A stretch of DNA of 53,409 bases from Candidatus Ruminococcus equi (lineage in GTDB: Bacteria > Bacillota > Clostridia > Oscillospirales > Acutalibacteraceae): assembly GCA_018065465.1 (NCBI GenBank), contig JAGHTC010000023.1, positions 1 to 53,409 of the forward strand. The letters are read 5' to 3'. Below are positions 52,875-53,409 of the stretch, piece by piece. Every line of letters begins with the position of its first letter. Position 1 is the first letter of the stretch. The translations under genes and the position numbers were made by a program. The notes under the pieces were generated by a model. That model saw only the letters and a list, made by a program, of their open reading frames with translations, had not been told where the DNA came from and ran no database searches.

Positions 52875-53291
52875 TCACTCCCCGATAATTTTAATGAGTA
52901 CATGTTTATCTCTTTTGCCGTCAAGTTCGTAGTAAAAAATCTGCTCCCAAGTGCCGAAATCGAGCCTGCCGTTTGTTATCGCACAGACGACCTCTCTGCC
53001 CATAATTGTACGCTTTAGGTGAGCATCTGCGTTATCTTCAAAGCCGTTGTGGTTATACTGGCTGTACGGTTTTTCGGGGGCTAATTTTTCAAGCCATTTT
53101 TCGTAATCACTGTGAAGACCTGATTCATCATCATTTATGAAAACGGATGCCGTAATATTCATAGCATTACAAAGGACAAGTCCTTCTTTTATTCCGCTTT
53201 CGTTTATGGCATTTTGCACTTCGTTTGTAATGTTTACTATTTTTCTTCTTTGCGGTATGTGAAACCACAGTTCTTTTCTGTAACTTTTCAT
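52875..53291 (-). CDS. YjbQ-family (UPF0047) protein
   Basis: A 138-aa protein of the secondary thiamine-phosphate synthase (YjbQ) family. Landmarks: [55 protein letters not shown] and [15 protein letters not shown]. The biological role is poorly defined. I choose the ATG at 53291, which starts the family's normal N-terminus and has GGGGGAG just upstream; an ATG 12 bp earlier is possible. First gene of the run into ddl, murF and exoA. Confidence 0.88.
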   Translation of the reverse strand: MKSYRKELWFHIPQRRKIVNITNEVQNAINESGIKEGLVLCNAMNITASVFINDDESGLHSDYEKWLEKLAPEKPYSQYNHNGFEDNADAHLKRTIMGREVVCAITNGRLDFGTWEQIFYYELDGKRDKHVLIKIIGE

Positions 53292-53323
53292 ATTCTCCCC
53301 CATAATAAACTCTTTACCCTGCT

Positions 53324-53352
53324 ATTATATAACTATAATCATAATTTAGCAA
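53324..53352 (-). promoter_or_regulatory. Promoter of yjbQ-ddl-murF-exoA
   Basis: Minus-strand -35 TTGCTA (53347-53352), 17-nt spacer, -10 TATAAT (53324-53329), 33 bp before the ATG. The last 57 bp of the window show nothing else. Confidence 0.7.
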
Positions 53353-53409
53353 GTATAACAATTTTTCATTGATAAATATGCTTTTTTGATATGGGATATT
53401 AACCAAAAT

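Overview
The window looks like chromosomal DNA of a low-to-mid-GC Gram-positive anaerobe of the class Clostridia, probably an Oscillospirales/Ruminococcaceae-type gut bacterium. This rests on the set of recognisable protein families, AGGAGG-type ribosome-binding sites, sigma-A-type promoters (TTGACA-17-TATAAT), and anaerobic chemistry such as a 2-hydroxyacyl-CoA dehydratase activase. It is inference, not a database match. No phage, plasmid, IS or CRISPR locus was recognised, so the region is mostly conserved core with some accessory operons.  Layout. Positions 1-6.4 kb (minus strand): a CstA-type transporter with an amidohydrolase lipoprotein, a PAP2 phosphatase, and greA-lysS behind a consensus promoter. 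6.4-13.5 kb: an unrecognised 274-aa gene whose Shine-Dalgarno lies in a hairpin, a 238-bp structured repeat unit, the division-linked set ftsE-ftsX-M23 hydrolase, a PucR-type regulator, and an orphan UgpC/MsmK-type sugar-ABC ATPase. 13.6-16.9 kb: an HAD phosphatase-DUF4830-RsuA operon, ychF and tRNA-Thr(CGT). 17-21.4 kb: an XRE regulator, rpsO and pnp (each behind a structured leader), and an XRE repressor facing a membrane zinc-ribbon gene across a clear palindromic operator. 21.5-26.3 kb: pyruvate kinase, an EamA transporter, citrate synthase and cysteine synthase. 26.5-30.3 kb: a VTC-domain / DUF4956 / beta-helix lipoprotein operon and a membrane protein. 30.4-34.5 kb: a DUF308 protein with a heterodimeric ABC exporter. 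34.6-38 kb: a one-module NRPS-like protein (A-T-C) followed by a STAS protein. 38.2-43.4 kb: a two-ASKHA activase, a separate dehydratase-like subunit and an EamA transporter. 43.4-44 kb: tRNA-Ala(CGC) with a duplicated 3' end, followed by an array of six small hairpins. 44-46 kb: a serine-palmitoyltransferase-like enzyme and an overlapping ketoreductase. 46.1-53.3 kb: metG-tatD, an orphan nucleoside-phosphorylase-fold protein, exoA, murF, ddl and a YjbQ-family protein.  How parts work together. FtsEX is an ATP-driven switch for peptidoglycan hydrolases and is encoded directly upstream of a coiled-coil M23 hydrolase, its likely partner. greA-lysS, rpsO-pnp and murF-ddl are classic housekeeping neighbours. 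The alpha-oxoamine synthase and ketoreductase match the first two steps of long-chain-base (sphingoid-like) synthesis, unexpected for a Clostridium-like genome.  The least explained material is non-coding: the hairpin array next to the tRNA-Ala duplication, the 238-bp unit that carries the stop codon of the M23 gene, and the pnp and rpsO leaders. I found no self-evident defence or mobile system.
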